Shown here: positions 41,600 to 49,549 of the stretch, piece by piece
Numbering within the stretch: position 1 is the stretch's first letter
How the letters are laid out: the number at the start of each line of letters is the position of its first letter
Assembly (NCBI GenBank): GCA_964570285.1
Contig: CAZMXP010000026.1
Location: 4,383 to 68,382 of the forward strand
Origin: CAZMXP01 sp964570285
Lineage (GTDB): Bacteria > Planctomycetota > PLA2
Direction of reading: 5' to 3'
Length of the DNA stretch: 64,000 nt
Translations under genes and position numbers: made by a program
The notes under the pieces: model-generated
Database searches by the model: none
Told to the model about the DNA's origin: nothing
Seen by the model: the letters and a program-made list of their open reading frames with translations, nothing else

Positions 41600-43132
41600 T
41601 CAGGGGCCCTTCGGCACCACGACGCCAAGCCGCGCGAGATAGACCGACGTGCGGTCCTGGTCGCGCGCCGCCTGCGCCACGAGGAACTCGAGGTCGGGCG
41701 CCACGGGCGCCGAGTGCACGACCGCGCCGTTGACGCGGACCGTCAGCGGCTCGCCGAAGTCGACCAATCCGTCCGCAAGGTAGAGATCGAAGGCGGCGAT
41801 GCGGCGCGCGCGCACGTCGATCGTGTTGCCTTCCACGGTCGCCTCGATGCTGCCGTGGGGCTTCGCACGCGGGAACGCCGGCTCGGGCTTCCCCTCGGGG
41901 AAGACGCCCTCCAAGGCGAGCGTCTCCTCCCCCCGCCGCACCCGGACCGCGAACCCCCCTCCGTGCGAGGCGCCGCCGAGGAGGCGGCGCAGGTCCGCGA
42001 AGGTCGCGACGGCCTCCTGCCCGTAGCCGACGATCACGTCGCCCGTCGAGAGGCCGAGCGCCGCCGCCGGCGATCCGTCGGCGACGGAGGCCACGCGGAC
42101 CCCGGACCCCTGGTACTCCTGATCCACGACGATGCCGATGCGCACGCGGCCTGGCGGCAGCATCGGATTCACGTCGGGGAAGTCGGCGTCGTTGCCCCGG
42201 TCGCCGACCTCGGTGACCGACAGCCAGTGCACGCGACCGGGCCCCGTGCCCTCCCAGAGGATGTGCTTGGGGTGGGGATCGCGTCGCGTCCGGTCCATCC
42301 ATCCGACGATCCCCGGGATCTCGCGGGGCAGGTAGCTCGGATCGTGGCCGTATCCCTCGAGTTCGTTCCAGACCACCGGCGCGCCCAGTTCCTTCAGCGC
42401 CGCGAAGATCGGCTTCACGCCCGCCGACGGATAGAGCTGGTCGCCGTCGGTGTTCACCGCGTAGATCGGCGTATTGACAAGGCCCCGAAGATGCACCTGG
42501 AATCCCGCGGCGCCCGCGACGCCGGGGTGGCCGTTCAGAGGCACGAAACCCGTGAACGGCGTCGGCGCGGCGAGCGCGAGGTAGAAGCAGCCCGATCCGC
42601 CGTCGGAGAAGCCGGTGGCGAAGAGGTCGCCCTCGTCGAGGTTGTAGTTGCGCCGCGTCTCCCGGACGATCGACAGCACGTTTCCCGCGCCGACCTCCGT
42701 CCACCACTCCGCGCCCCGCTCCCCGCTCGGCAGCGCGAGGAACCAGCCGAACTGCTCCGCGCACTCCGCCCAGAAGTACTTCATCTGCTCGAGCCCGGCG
42801 TGGTCGAGCGGCTGCGCCCGCCCGACGCCGCCGTGCATGTCGACGAGCATCCGGTGGCGCCGTTCCGGCGCGTATCCCTTCGGCACGTACAGCAGGTAGG
42901 GGCGCTCCCTGCCGTCGCTGCCGCGCACCGTCTTCTTCAGCCAGCCGGTCGGGAGGCCCGCCGCGTAGGCGCGCCCCTCGGCGAACAGCCGCGCGACTTC
43001 CCGGGTATCGGGGTTGAGCGCGACCAGTCTCCCGGCGGCCGAGGGGTCGTCCAGCGCCTGCCGGACGAGGTCACGCATCTCGTCGGCGACGGCGGGGAGG
43101 CAGAGGGCGAGGAGGAGGATGGCGGGTCTCAT
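41600..43132 (-). CDS. Secreted alpha/beta-hydrolase with PDZ domain
   Basis: 510 residues, ATG 43132. A signal peptide (RPAILLLALCLPAVA) is followed by an esterase-type alpha/beta-hydrolase (about 60-290): oxyanion region LVDMHGGVG, nucleophile GFSDGGSG, acid Asp in NTDGDQLYP, and His in GYGHDPSY, so the triad looks complete. A PDZ domain lies at about 325-415 (GSGVRVASVADGSPAAALGLSTGDVIVGYGQEAV). A C-terminal beta domain follows. A PDZ next to a hydrolase suggests binding of protein C-termini or self-assembly in the periplasm. It is divergent from the M48 peptidase, 49 bp away. The substrate is unknown. Confidence 0.83.
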   Translation of the reverse strand: MRPAILLLALCLPAVADEMRDLVRQALDDPSAAGRLVALNPDTREVARLFAEGRAYAAGLPTGWLKKTVRGSDGRERPYLLYVPKGYAPERRHRMLVDMHGGVGRAQPLDHAGLEQMKYFWAECAEQFGWFLALPSGERGAEWWTEVGAGNVLSIVRETRRNYNLDEGDLFATGFSDGGSGCFYLALAAPTPFTGFVPLNGHPGVAGAAGFQVHLRGLVNTPIYAVNTDGDQLYPSAGVKPIFAALKELGAPVVWNELEGYGHDPSYLPREIPGIVGWMDRTRRDPHPKHILWEGTGPGRVHWLSVTEVGDRGNDADFPDVNPMLPPGRVRIGIVVDQEYQGSGVRVASVADGSPAAALGLSTGDVIVGYGQEAVATFADLRRLLGGASHGGGFAVRVRRGEETLALEGVFPEGKPEPAFPRAKPHGSIEATVEGNTIDVRARRIAAFDLYLADGLVDFGEPLTVRVNGAVVHSAPVAPDLEFLVAQAARDQDRTSVYLARLGVVVPKGP

Positions 43133-43181
43133 GGGAGTGCTCGGGGGGGCCGGGGGCCGCGGAGGCTATCGTAGCCTGCCG

Positions 43182-45005
43182 TTGGACTTCTTCGGGCGGC
43201 AGCAGCAGGCGCGCAGGCGCACCCTCGTGCTGGTCGGCCTCTTCGCCCTCTCCGTGGCGGCGACGATCGCGGCGCTCTATCCGGTGGTGCGGCTCTTCCT
43301 GCTGCTCGGCGCGTTCTGGAGCACCGACGTCGCCTCGCGCGACATCGAGGTCTGGCGCTGGTGGAAGCCCGAGCTGTTCCTCTGGGTCTCCCTCGGCACG
43401 CTCGCCGTCATCGCCGCGGGCACGGCATGGAAGCTCGTCCAGATCTCGAAGGGAGGGGCCGCGCTCGCGGCACGGCTCGGCGGGCGCCTGGTCTCGCCCC
43501 GTACGCGCGACCCCGCGAAGCGGAAGCTCCGCAACGTCATCGAAGAGATGGCGATCGCCGCCGGCATCCCGGTCCCGCAACTCTTCGTGATCGAGCGCGA
43601 GCGGGGGATCAACGCGTTCGCCGCCGGCTGGAGCCCCGGGGACGCCGCCCTCTCCGTGACGGGAGGCTTTCTCGCGGTGCTGCGCCGCGATGAGATGCAG
43701 GGCGTGATCGCCCACGAGTGCGCCCACATCGTCAACGGCGACATGCGCCTCAACCTCCGCCTTCTCGGCGTGCTCTTCGGCCTCCAGTCGATCGGCATGC
43801 TCGGCAGCGGCATGATGCAGATGTCGGTCTCGACCGACGACGAGACTCCCGGCATCGGGAGCTTCCGGCTGCTGATCTCCGGCGCGCTGCTGGCGTTCGT
43901 CGGCTACGCGGGCCTCTTCTTCGGCCGGCTCATCAAGGCGGCGATCTCCCGCGAGCGGGAGTTCCTCGCGGACGCCACCGCGGTCGCCCGTGCCCTGAAG
44001 AAGATCGGCGGCGCCTCCCGCGGCTCCTCGGTGCGCGGGCGCTGGTCCGAGGAGGCGAGCCACATGTACTTCGCGAGCGGCGTCGAGTTCGCGCTCTTCG
44101 ACGGCCTGCTCGACACGCACCCGCCGCTGCGGAACCGGATCCTCCGGCTGGACCCCTCCTTCGACGGCCGCTACCCGAAGGTGAGCCTTCCGGTCGACGA
44201 GGAGGCGCTCGCCCGCGCGCTCGCCCCCCTCCCCCGCGCCCCCACCCGCATCCCCCTCGACGCGGGACGCGTCGTCGGACTCGTCGGCGCCCCTACCGTG
44301 GACCACCTCGCGCAGGGGGCGGCGCTGCTCGCCGCCATTCCGGCGGAGTTGCGCGAGGCGGCCCGGGGGGAGGGTTGCCGGGCGCTCTGCGAGGCGCTGC
44401 TCGGTTCCCGCGAAGCGGCGCCGCACCTGCTGCCCCACCTCGAGACACTCGACGCCGGGCTGCGCCTGCCGCTGGCCGCTCTCGCCGCGCCCGCGATCCG
44501 GGCGCTGCCGCCGGCGGCGCGGGAGGAGTTCTGCGCGTCGCTGGAGCCGCTCGCCCGCGCCGACGGGCGGATCGACCTCTTCGAGTTCGCGCTGGCGCTG
44601 CTCGTGCGCCACTGGACCGCCGCGGCGCGGCCGCGGGTGGACTTCTGGGCGATCGCCGCGGTGCGCGAGGAGGTCGGCCTCGTGCTCGCGATGCTCGCGC
44701 ACCACGGCCACCACGATCCGAAAGTGGCAGGTCTCGCCTTCGAGGCGGGGTCCTTGCCGCTCGCGACGAAGGGGCGGCAGATCCCGCTGCCGCCGCCCGA
44801 GATGCGCTCGTTCGCCGCCTTCGAGGGAGCGATGGATCGCCTCGGGCGCGCCTCGCCCGCCGTCAAGCGGCGCGTCGTGGAGGCCTGCGCCCGCTGCGTG
44901 GCCCACGACGGCGCCACGACCGTCGCCGAGGCGGAGCTACTGCGGGTCGTCTGCGACCTCCTCGACTGCCCCCTCCCGCCACTCGCGCGGAGCCAGGCTC
45001 ATTAG
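43182..45005 (+). CDS. M48 (HtpX-like) membrane metallopeptidase with TerB-like tail
   Basis: 607 residues from TTG 43182 (MDFFGRQQQARRRT), chosen because M48 proteins of this type start this way; ATG 43119 and 43131 lie upstream in frame. Two transmembrane helices (about 14-42 and 65-85) are followed by the protease domain: zinc site HECAH (His178, His182) and third ligand in REREFLADATAVARAL, then two more hydrophobic segments. The C-terminal 230 residues are helical with an acidic TerB-like module near the end (RCVAHDGATTVAEAELLRVVCDLLDC). HtpX-type enzymes degrade misfolded membrane proteins; this longer form is less studied. The stop codon lies in the left arm of an inverted repeat. Confidence 0.9.
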   Translation: MDFFGRQQQARRRTLVLVGLFALSVAATIAALYPVVRLFLLLGAFWSTDVASRDIEVWRWWKPELFLWVSLGTLAVIAAGTAWKLVQISKGGAALAARLGGRLVSPRTRDPAKRKLRNVIEEMAIAAGIPVPQLFVIERERGINAFAAGWSPGDAALSVTGGFLAVLRRDEMQGVIAHECAHIVNGDMRLNLRLLGVLFGLQSIGMLGSGMMQMSVSTDDETPGIGSFRLLISGALLAFVGYAGLFFGRLIKAAISREREFLADATAVARALKKIGGASRGSSVRGRWSEEASHMYFASGVEFALFDGLLDTHPPLRNRILRLDPSFDGRYPKVSLPVDEEALARALAPLPRAPTRIPLDAGRVVGLVGAPTVDHLAQGAALLAAIPAELREAARGEGCRALCEALLGSREAAPHLLPHLETLDAGLRLPLAALAAPAIRALPPAAREEFCASLEPLARADGRIDLFEFALALLVRHWTAAARPRVDFWAIAAVREEVGLVLAMLAHHGHHDPKVAGLAFEAGSLPLATKGRQIPLPPPEMRSFAAFEGAMDRLGRASPAVKRRVVEACARCVAHDGATTVAEAELLRVVCDLLDCPLPPLARSQAH

Positions 45006-45077
45006 TATCGCTCTGGTTACCCCGTGACCACGTGCGGGGCGGTTCTGGCACAGCGGGAGTAATGAGCCAGGCTCCGC
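44987..45077. repeat. Inverted repeat between convergent genes
   Basis: Two 18-bp arms (44987-45004 and 45060-45077) match as an inverted repeat with one mismatch, separated by 55 bp. The left arm overlaps the M48 stop codon and the right arm abuts the stop of the ExbD-like gene. An inner ccccg/cgggg pair exists. It may be a large bidirectional terminator or a small mobile repeat. Confidence 0.6.
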
Positions 45078-45923
45078 CTAGTAGTTCTTGGCGGGGTAGG
45101 GCAGCCTCTCGAGGCGGCGGACCTCGTCCGTGGGGGACGTCGTGCCGTAGAAGCTGACGGCGGGGATGCCGCCGTCCACGAAGGCGGCCATCACGTCGAA
45201 GACGTGGGCGAAGGGCACCTTGTGCCCCGCCTTGATCTCGCCGACGAGGGTCCATCCCTTCTTCAGTTCGGGCTCGACAGCCCTCTTTGCCTCACGGATC
45301 CACCCGGCCAGGGTCTTCAGATCCTCGGTCTCCCGCTCTACGAGCCGGTAGACGACCGTCATCGGGGCGAAGACTTTGCCGTCGTTCCACTCCCGGGGCC
45401 GCTCCATGCGGGCCATCAGATGGACAGAAACGAATGCCTCCTTGGGCGGCTTCTTCGCCTTCGGTGAGAGCCCCCGATCACAGGGCAGGTAGGTCAGCAT
45501 GCGCCGCGTGCCGTCGATGAGTTCGAGCTTGTGGTACTTCTGCTCCGCCGCCACGATCATCAGCCACTGGAGATGCTGCCAAGGGGCTACCGGGTCCGCT
45601 TCGATCGAGAGGAAGAGCTTCGATACCTTCTGGCCGCCCTCCAACTTCTCGTAGCCCTCATCGCCGAGCCGCTGCAACTCTCCCGCGAGCGCCTGCCCGA
45701 CGTCCTTCAGCGTGGCGACCTCCCACTCCTCGCCGCGCTTGATCTGGAGCGCCCCTTCGTCCGCGAGGCGCACCAAGAGGGCCGGCTGGTCGCGCTCGCC
45801 CAGCGAGAGGCGACCGATCGGTTTCGAGGAGACCTCCTCGATCTCGACCACCTCCTCCTCTTTGTCCTGCGCGAGCAGCGGAACCGCCAGCGCCAGCGCG
45901 ATCAACCCGAGGAACGGTCTCAT
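45078..45923 (-). CDS. Secreted protein with duplicated ExbD/TolR-like periplasmic domain
   Basis: 281 residues from ATG 45923, with GGAGG eight bases upstream. A cleavable signal peptide (RPFLGLIALALAVPLLA) and an acidic linker are followed by a domain like the periplasmic part of ExbD/TolR: ATLKDVGQALAGEL, LFLSIEADPVAPWQHLQWLMIVAAEQKYHKLEL. A second, weaker copy seems to follow (VPFAHVFDVMAAFVDGGIPAVSFYG). True ExbD/TolR proteins are anchored by one N-terminal helix with a conserved Asp; that helix is absent here, so energy transduction is unlikely. Upstream is a leader with a near-perfect Shine-Dalgarno, short frames and hairpins, so expression may be regulated in the 5' region. Confidence 0.75.
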   Translation of the reverse strand: MRPFLGLIALALAVPLLAQDKEEEVVEIEEVSSKPIGRLSLGERDQPALLVRLADEGALQIKRGEEWEVATLKDVGQALAGELQRLGDEGYEKLEGGQKVSKLFLSIEADPVAPWQHLQWLMIVAAEQKYHKLELIDGTRRMLTYLPCDRGLSPKAKKPPKEAFVSVHLMARMERPREWNDGKVFAPMTVVYRLVERETEDLKTLAGWIREAKRAVEPELKKGWTLVGEIKAGHKVPFAHVFDVMAAFVDGGIPAVSFYGTTSPTDEVRRLERLPYPAKNY

Positions 45924-45964
45924 GGGCTTCCCTCCGGCGCCATTGTAGCGGGCCGGAAATGAGA

Positions 45965-46024
45965 GGGGCGGCCCCTGATCGCTCAGGCGCCGCCCCGGAA
46001 GTCAGCCGTCTCCCAGAAGGAGAC
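45965..46024 (-). promoter_or_regulatory. Two hairpins in the leader of the ExbD-like gene
   Basis: On the minus strand a 6-bp stem (46008-46013 with 46019-46024) is followed by a longer interrupted stem. That one has 7 bp (45965-45971 with 45990-45996) with an inner 5-bp stem around TCGC. They lie after two very short reading frames and about 42-100 bases before the ATG at 45923. Attenuation or termination is possible. Confidence 0.5.
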
Positions 46025-46038
46025 CCGTCAGTCGTCCC

Positions 46039-46074
46039 TCAGGAGGACGGCCTCCATTTCGGACTTCCGATCAC
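46039..46074 (-). other. 11-codon reading frame behind near-perfect Shine-Dalgarno (possible leader peptide)
   Basis: GTG 46074 opens MIGSPKWRPSS. It stands seven bases after AGGAGG in a 13-base stretch (AAAGGAGGTGATC) that matches the full complement of a typical 16S rRNA 3' end. A second frame, ATG 46057, would give MEAVLLRDD. Both are too short to judge by composition. Confidence 0.35.
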
Positions 46075-46076
46075 TT

Positions 46077-46089
46077 GATCACCTCCTTT
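46077..46089 (-). promoter_or_regulatory. Exceptional Shine-Dalgarno, AAAGGAGGTGATC
   Basis: Thirteen bases complementary to the usual anti-Shine-Dalgarno end of 16S rRNA. No large gene follows at normal spacing; only the two tiny frames described here do. No other ribosome site noted in the window is this strong. Confidence 0.55.
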
Positions 46090-46243
46090 CCTAGTGGCCT
46101 CGCCGGTATCGACCCGAAGTCCTTTAGATTCGGCCGATCCGACCTTCGTGCCCGTCACACCCGTCGGCGTGACCCAGGGTAAGGTGGCGTCCATGGGACG
46201 GCACCTGATGTCTCCTAAGAGAATAATCGGTCGGCGCGAAGAC

Positions 46244-47491
46244 TCACGCGGAAAATATCGCGTCGAGCCGCGCGCTCGCGCTCGCGACGTAGGAAACGTC
46301 GGAAATGCGCGACAGATTCAGGCGCGCGGTCCGGGTCGCGATCTCCACCGCGGTGCGGGCGAGGCGCAGGCCCGCGTCGAGGTCGCTCGCCATCGGGGGG
46401 GCGACCTTCCCCACATGAGGCGCCCCGAGCTGGACGACCTGCCCCGCCGCCTCCGCGATGAGCAGCGGCGCGTCGGTCGCCCGGCGGAGGCTCGCCTCGT
46501 CGCGGGCCAGCAGGTGGGCGGCGAACGCCGCGGCATCCTCGTTCGCGAGGCTGCGCAGCCTCTGCCGCAGCGCCTCCGCCTCCGCGCGCGCGCCCGTGAC
46601 GCCGACGGTCATCGCCACCAGCGCCGCGCCCATCGCCCCCGCGTAGGCCGCCGCCGACGCGCCCGCCGGGGCCGGGTTCGTCGACGCGAGCGCATCGAGG
46701 AACCGGGGCGTCTCCCGGAGCACGCGCAGCGGCGCCCCGCGCAGCGCCTCCGAGAGCCCCGCGTCCACCGCCTCCTGCGGGATCATGCCGACCACCTCGC
46801 TGTCGCGCACCGCGATCCCCCGCACCCCCGCCAATCGCTCCACCTCCTGCAGCGCCGCAAAGGGCGACGTCTGCCTCCAGTCGAGCAGGTTCATCGAGAT
46901 CTGCACGCAGCCGCGGCTCTTCAGGGGAAAGGCGAGCGCGCGCAGCGCGGGCAGGTCGCGCACCTCGTGGGCGATCTCGCGGGCCGCGTCGAGGTCGGTC
47001 GATTCGAGCTGGACATTGAACGCGACGAGCGCCTCCCGGGCGCCGATCGTGACGACGTCGCGGCGCCCGCGCAGGCGCCTCCGCACCTCCGGCAGGCTCT
47101 CGGCCGTGGGGCTCGCCGCGCCGTAGAGCGCCACTTCGACGCCCGTGACCCGCTCGGCGAGCTTGCGCGCGAGGCGCGCGCAGTCGTCAAGCGTCGCCCC
47201 CGAGAGCGGCACGAACGGGACGACGTCCACAGGCCCGCGCCACGGGTGCACGCCATCCTCGTCGGGCGCCCGGATCAGCCGCAGCGCCGTCGTGATGCAG
47301 GCGTGCGCGCCGTCGACGATCTCCTTCGGCGCGCCGACGAAGGTGAAGACGGTCCGGTTGTGGTCGACGTCGCTCGACTGGTCGAGCAGGCGCACGCCGG
47401 GCACCGCCCGGATCGCCTCGGCGATGGCCGAAATCGTCTCCGGCCGCCGGCCCTCGACGATGTTGGGGACGCACCCGATCCATTTCGTCAA
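46244..47491 (-). CDS. Glutamate formimidoyltransferase / formiminotetrahydrofolate cyclodeaminase fusion
   Basis: 415 residues from TTG 47491, which places the conserved WIGCVPNIVEGRRPE start at the N-terminus; GTG 47515 would add eight residues but would almost abut the divergent gene's start. The formiminotransferase part (about 1-285) has DQSSDVDHNRTVFTFVG and HPWRGPVDVVPFVPL. The cyclodeaminase part (about 290-415) is compact: FLDALASTNPAPAGASAAAYAGAMGAALVAMTVG and ESxR-type helices. It transfers a formimino group from formiminoglutamate to tetrahydrofolate and then releases ammonia, linking histidine breakdown to folate. No other hut gene is nearby. It ends 320 bp before the ExbD-like gene. 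Confidence 0.9.
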   Translation of the reverse strand: MTKWIGCVPNIVEGRRPETISAIAEAIRAVPGVRLLDQSSDVDHNRTVFTFVGAPKEIVDGAHACITTALRLIRAPDEDGVHPWRGPVDVVPFVPLSGATLDDCARLARKLAERVTGVEVALYGAASPTAESLPEVRRRLRGRRDVVTIGAREALVAFNVQLESTDLDAAREIAHEVRDLPALRALAFPLKSRGCVQISMNLLDWRQTSPFAALQEVERLAGVRGIAVRDSEVVGMIPQEAVDAGLSEALRGAPLRVLRETPRFLDALASTNPAPAGASAAAYAGAMGAALVAMTVGVTGARAEAEALRQRLRSLANEDAAAFAAHLLARDEASLRRATDAPLLIAEAAGQVVQLGAPHVGKVAPPMASDLDAGLRLARTAVEIATRTARLNLSRISDVSYVASASARLDAIFSA

Positions 47492-47516
47492 CGTGGCGCG
47501 GTATCGTACCGCCACC

Positions 47517-48722
47517 GTGCTGCGCGCCGAAAGACGCCGCCAAGGGAGCTTCTACACTCCGCCCGCGCTGGCCGACCTGCTGGCGCGCGAGACGCTCGGC
47601 CCCCTCTCCGGCCCCCTCTCCGTCCTCGACCCCGCCTGCGGCGACGGCGCGCTGCTGCGCGCCGCCCAGAGGCTCCGTCCGGACGCGGCGCTCGCCGGAG
47701 CCGACCTCGACGAGGCAGCGCTCGCGCACGCGCCGGGCGAGCGCCTCCGCGCGGATGCGCTGCGCCACGACTGGGGCGCCCGCACCTTCGACGTCGTGCT
47801 CTGCAACCCGCCCTGGGTCAGCTTCAGCGGGCGGCATGGCAAGGCGCTCGGGCCAGACGAACGCCGCGCCCTCGCGACGCGCTACCGGAGCTTCCGGCGC
47901 TGGCCGACGCTGCACGGCCCCTTCGTCGAGCTGGCGATGCAACTTGCAACACGCCGCGTGGGCCTGTTGCTTCCGGCGCAGGTCCGGGAATTCGCAGGCT
48001 ACGCTCCGCTGCGCAGTGTGGTGGGGGCGCGGGGGAGGAGCGCTACGTGGATCGACCTCGGCGAGGATGCGTTCGAGGGCGTCGTGCAGCCCGCCTGCGC
48101 GCTGATCGTGGAGGTCGGGGAGGGCGCGGCGGCGCCGGGCTCGCCGCCGCGGCCCGGCGGCGGCCTCTTCGCTGACATCGGAGTCCACACTGGCAACTGC
48201 GCCGCGGCGCTGCTCGACCGCGGCGGCGCGCCGATCCGCGAGGGCCGCGACATCACCCCCTACGCGCTCGCGCCGCCGAGGCGCACGCTGCGCACCGATC
48301 TGGTGCCGGCGCCGGGAGGGTACTTTCGCATCGCGCCGCTGGAGCGCTACACCGCCTTTCCGATCCTTCTCCGCCAGACCGCGCCAAGGCCGATCGCGGC
48401 GCTGCACAGCGAGCCTACCTACTTCCGGAACAGCGTGCTCGGCTGCCGCGGCATCCCCGGGGTGCCGCACGAGCTCGTCGTCGCGTGGCTCAACAGCAGC
48501 GCCGTCGCCGACTTCCACCGAAGCCATGTCGCCGAGTCGCGCCAGCGCGCCTTCCCGCAGATCAAGCTGCGCCACCTGAACGCGCTGCCGATGCCGCGCT
48601 GGGAGGAGGCGCCGCCAGAGGTCGTCGAGCTTTCGCGGCTCGTCGCGCGGGAGGGGCGCGCGGACCTCGCGGGGCGGCTGGATGCGGCGGTGGGGCGCTT
48701 CTGCCTTGCAGGCGGTGCGTGA
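47517..48722 (+). CDS. Solitary N6-adenine DNA methyltransferase (Eco57I/TaqI-like)
   Basis: 401 residues from GTG 47517. Motif order is that of gamma-class N6-adenine methyltransferases: motif X GSFYTPPALADLLAR, motif I VLDPACGDGALL, acidic strand AGADLDE, and motif IV NPPW in FDVVLCNPPWVSF, followed by LLLPAQVREF. The C-terminal half (about 190-390) resembles a TaqI-type target-recognition domain (YFRIAPLERY, ELVVAWLNSSAVADFHR, RHLNALPMP). No restriction-nuclease motif and no restriction gene are next to it, so it may be an orphan methyltransferase or part of a larger defence set. It is divergent from the formiminotransferase, with 25 bp between start codons, and a toxin-antitoxin pair follows. 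Confidence 0.88.
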   Translation: MLRAERRRQGSFYTPPALADLLARETLGPLSGPLSVLDPACGDGALLRAAQRLRPDAALAGADLDEAALAHAPGERLRADALRHDWGARTFDVVLCNPPWVSFSGRHGKALGPDERRALATRYRSFRRWPTLHGPFVELAMQLATRRVGLLLPAQVREFAGYAPLRSVVGARGRSATWIDLGEDAFEGVVQPACALIVEVGEGAAAPGSPPRPGGGLFADIGVHTGNCAAALLDRGGAPIREGRDITPYALAPPRRTLRTDLVPAPGGYFRIAPLERYTAFPILLRQTAPRPIAALHSEPTYFRNSVLGCRGIPGVPHELVVAWLNSSAVADFHRSHVAESRQRAFPQIKLRHLNALPMPRWEEAPPEVVELSRLVAREGRADLAGRLDAAVGRFCLAGGA

Positions 48723-48748
48723 GCGAGTGAGGATACTCCTACATAGGC

Positions 48749-48997
48749 ATGAGGATCAGCGTCCACATCCCGAAGCCGCTGCTCGAGGCGCTCGACCGGC
48801 GCGCGGAGGCGCTGCAGATCAGCCGGAACCGGCTGATCCTGATGGCCCTGGAGCGGGAACTGGCGCCGGAAACCCGGTGGAGCGCCGGGTTCCTCGAGAG
48901 CTTGGCCGCTGCCGACGCGCGGACTGTCGAGGCCGTCGACGACCTGACGAAGGCGGTCCGCGCGGCGAGGCGTTCGAAGGCGCCGAGGCCGCTGTGA
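48749..48997 (+). CDS. Ribbon-helix-helix antitoxin
   Basis: 82 residues, ATG 48749, 26 bp after the methyltransferase. The N-terminal 45 residues have a ribbon-helix-helix pattern: MRISVHIPKPLLEALDRRA, then LQISRNRLILMALERELA. This part binds DNA and should repress its own promoter; the C-terminal part is helical and acidic-basic mixed and would wrap the toxin. It overlaps the PIN gene by four bases (GTGA), the standard antitoxin-first layout. The ribosome site is weak. Confidence 0.85.
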   Translation: MRISVHIPKPLLEALDRRAEALQISRNRLILMALERELAPETRWSAGFLESLAAADARTVEAVDDLTKAVRAARRSKAPRPL

Positions 48998-49410
48998 ACC
49001 TCCTGCGCGACACGAATGCGGTCGCCGCCCTCATGAAGGGAGACCGCGCGGTGCTGTCGCGCCTGAGCGCCCTGCCCAAGTCGAGCGTCGCGGTGCCACA
49101 ACCTGCGCTAGCCGAGATCGCCTACGGGATCGAGAGGCTTCCGCGCTCCAAGCGGAAGGACGCGCTGCGAGAGAAGCTCGCACTCGTGCGGTCGGAGATC
49201 CGTGCCGCCGAGTGGACGGAGGCAGTCACGGACGCGTTCGGCGCGATCAAGGCGGACCTCGAGAAGAGGGGGAAGCGCATCGAGGACTTCGACGCGGCGA
49301 TCGCGGCGCATGCCCATGCGATCGGCGCGACTCTGGTCACCGCGGATGTCGGCGACATGGTTCGCATCCCCGGACTCGTCGTCGAGGACTGGTCGCGCCC
49401 GCCGACGTGA
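48994..49410 (+). CDS. vapC: PIN-domain toxin (VapC family)
   Basis: 138 residues from GTG 48994, overlapping the antitoxin stop. The PIN acidic residues are in place: Asp in LLRDTNAVAAL, Glu in PALAEIAYGIERL, Asp in IEDFDAAIAAHA and Asp in LVTADVGDM. VapC toxins are Mg-dependent ribonucleases, often cutting tRNA or rRNA, and are neutralised by the cognate antitoxin. The 70 bp after the gene hold an 8-bp stem that may terminate both this operon and the convergent YhaN-like gene. Confidence 0.9.
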   Translation: MNLLRDTNAVAALMKGDRAVLSRLSALPKSSVAVPQPALAEIAYGIERLPRSKRKDALREKLALVRSEIRAAEWTEAVTDAFGAIKADLEKRGKRIEDFDAAIAAHAHAIGATLVTADVGDMVRIPGLVVEDWSRPPT

Positions 49411-49415
49411 CGGCG

Positions 49416-49447
49416 CCTCCGCGCGCCTCGGCACGCAACCGCGGAGG
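49416..49447. terminator. Possible hairpin between convergent vapC and YhaN-like genes
   Basis: CCTCCGCG (49416-49423) pairs with CGCGGAGG (49440-49447) with a 16-base loop. No U-tract; only a candidate. Confidence 0.35.
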
Positions 49448-49549
49448 ACCAAGGGGCGGTCGCATCGAGATCTGCGATCTGGTCGCCACTCGACTGCGGT
49501 GCCACGTGATCCTGCTGCGATTCCTGCGGTTCCCGTTTCCGCAACAATG

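Noticed and set aside
46077..46089. Plus-strand GATCACCTCCTTT looks like the 3' end of a 16S rRNA gene
   Set aside because: No other rRNA sequence precedes it. The same bases make better sense as a Shine-Dalgarno on the minus strand.
46094..48175. 693-codon plus-strand frame across the formiminotransferase gene
   Set aside because: Arg/Ala-rich low-complexity product opposite a well-conserved enzyme; a GC-rich shadow frame.
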